A DNA stretch of 44,359 nt, taken from contig BFEA01000098.1 in NCBI GenBank assembly GCA_003427395.1, positions 53,457 through 97,815 on the forward strand, read 5' to 3'. Shown piece by piece: positions 44,315 to 44,359 of the stretch. The notes under the pieces were generated by a model that was not told where the DNA came from, did not search any database, and saw only the letters and a program-made list of their open reading frames with translations. The position numbers and the translations under genes were made by a program. The first letter of the stretch is position 1. Every line of letters begins with the position of its first letter. Origin of the DNA: Chara braunii (lineage: Eukaryota; Streptophyta; Charophyceae; Charales; Characeae).

Positions 44315-44359
44315 CTGAATATTTGGAATCGTTGATGACAACGAGAACCTTCACATGAA

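Overview
This is a eukaryotic nuclear window of the green plant lineage, very rich in repeats. The only conventional host gene I can support is the 5' half of the U5 snRNP GTPase gene EFTUD2/Snu114 (called CLO/GFA1 in Arabidopsis) on the minus strand, from 20706 to beyond base 1. Its exon peptides read like the plant version of the protein. A fragment of plant-type mitochondrial small-subunit rRNA points the same way. Very long introns, abundant microsatellites and a Nextera mate-pair adapter left in the assembly suggest a draft genome of a large-genome streptophyte. A charophyte such as Chara would fit, but the window does not prove it.

Layout. 1-20.85 kb: EFTUD2. Eleven coding exons are placed with consistent splice phases. 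They carry the acidic N-terminus and the G1, G3 and G4 GTPase motifs. They amount to about 1.2 kb of coding sequence spread over more than 20 kb. The introns hold six copies of a ~100-bp foldback MITE (family A), a second inverted-terminus family (B), tRNA-derived SINE copies, two U6 snRNA retropseudogenes with A-tails, a degenerate U6-like tract, a nuclear copy of mitochondrial rRNA, a three-unit 132-bp tandem repeat that stays open as protein, and a (TAGGG)n tract. Two places in the introns are assembly artefacts.

20.85-28.4 kb: no gene recognised. There are short duplications, polypyrimidine tracts, a five-unit ~60-bp tandem repeat, and a tRNA-like sequence. 28.5-29.5 kb: the 3' part of a decayed LINE on the plus strand. 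29.6-31.8 kb: a large inverted repeat (foldback-like) with arms of about 0.8-0.9 kb that contain microsatellites, and a loop of three direct repeats.

32.6-40.4 kb: a nearly full-length but dead LINE on the minus strand. ORF1 has a zinc knuckle and a duplicated C-terminal module. ORF2 has an AP-type endonuclease, a reverse transcriptase and a C-terminal zinc-binding domain. It is broken by in-frame TAG codons and frameshifts. 40.4-44.36 kb: low-complexity sequence, a very young 120-bp tandem duplication, one SINE copy and a terminal poly-T tract.

The window therefore shows one essential splicing gene whose introns have been filled by several families of non-autonomous elements, next to a LINE-dominated intergenic region. 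A LINE of this kind could have supplied the enzymes for the U6 and SINE insertions, though that link is inference.
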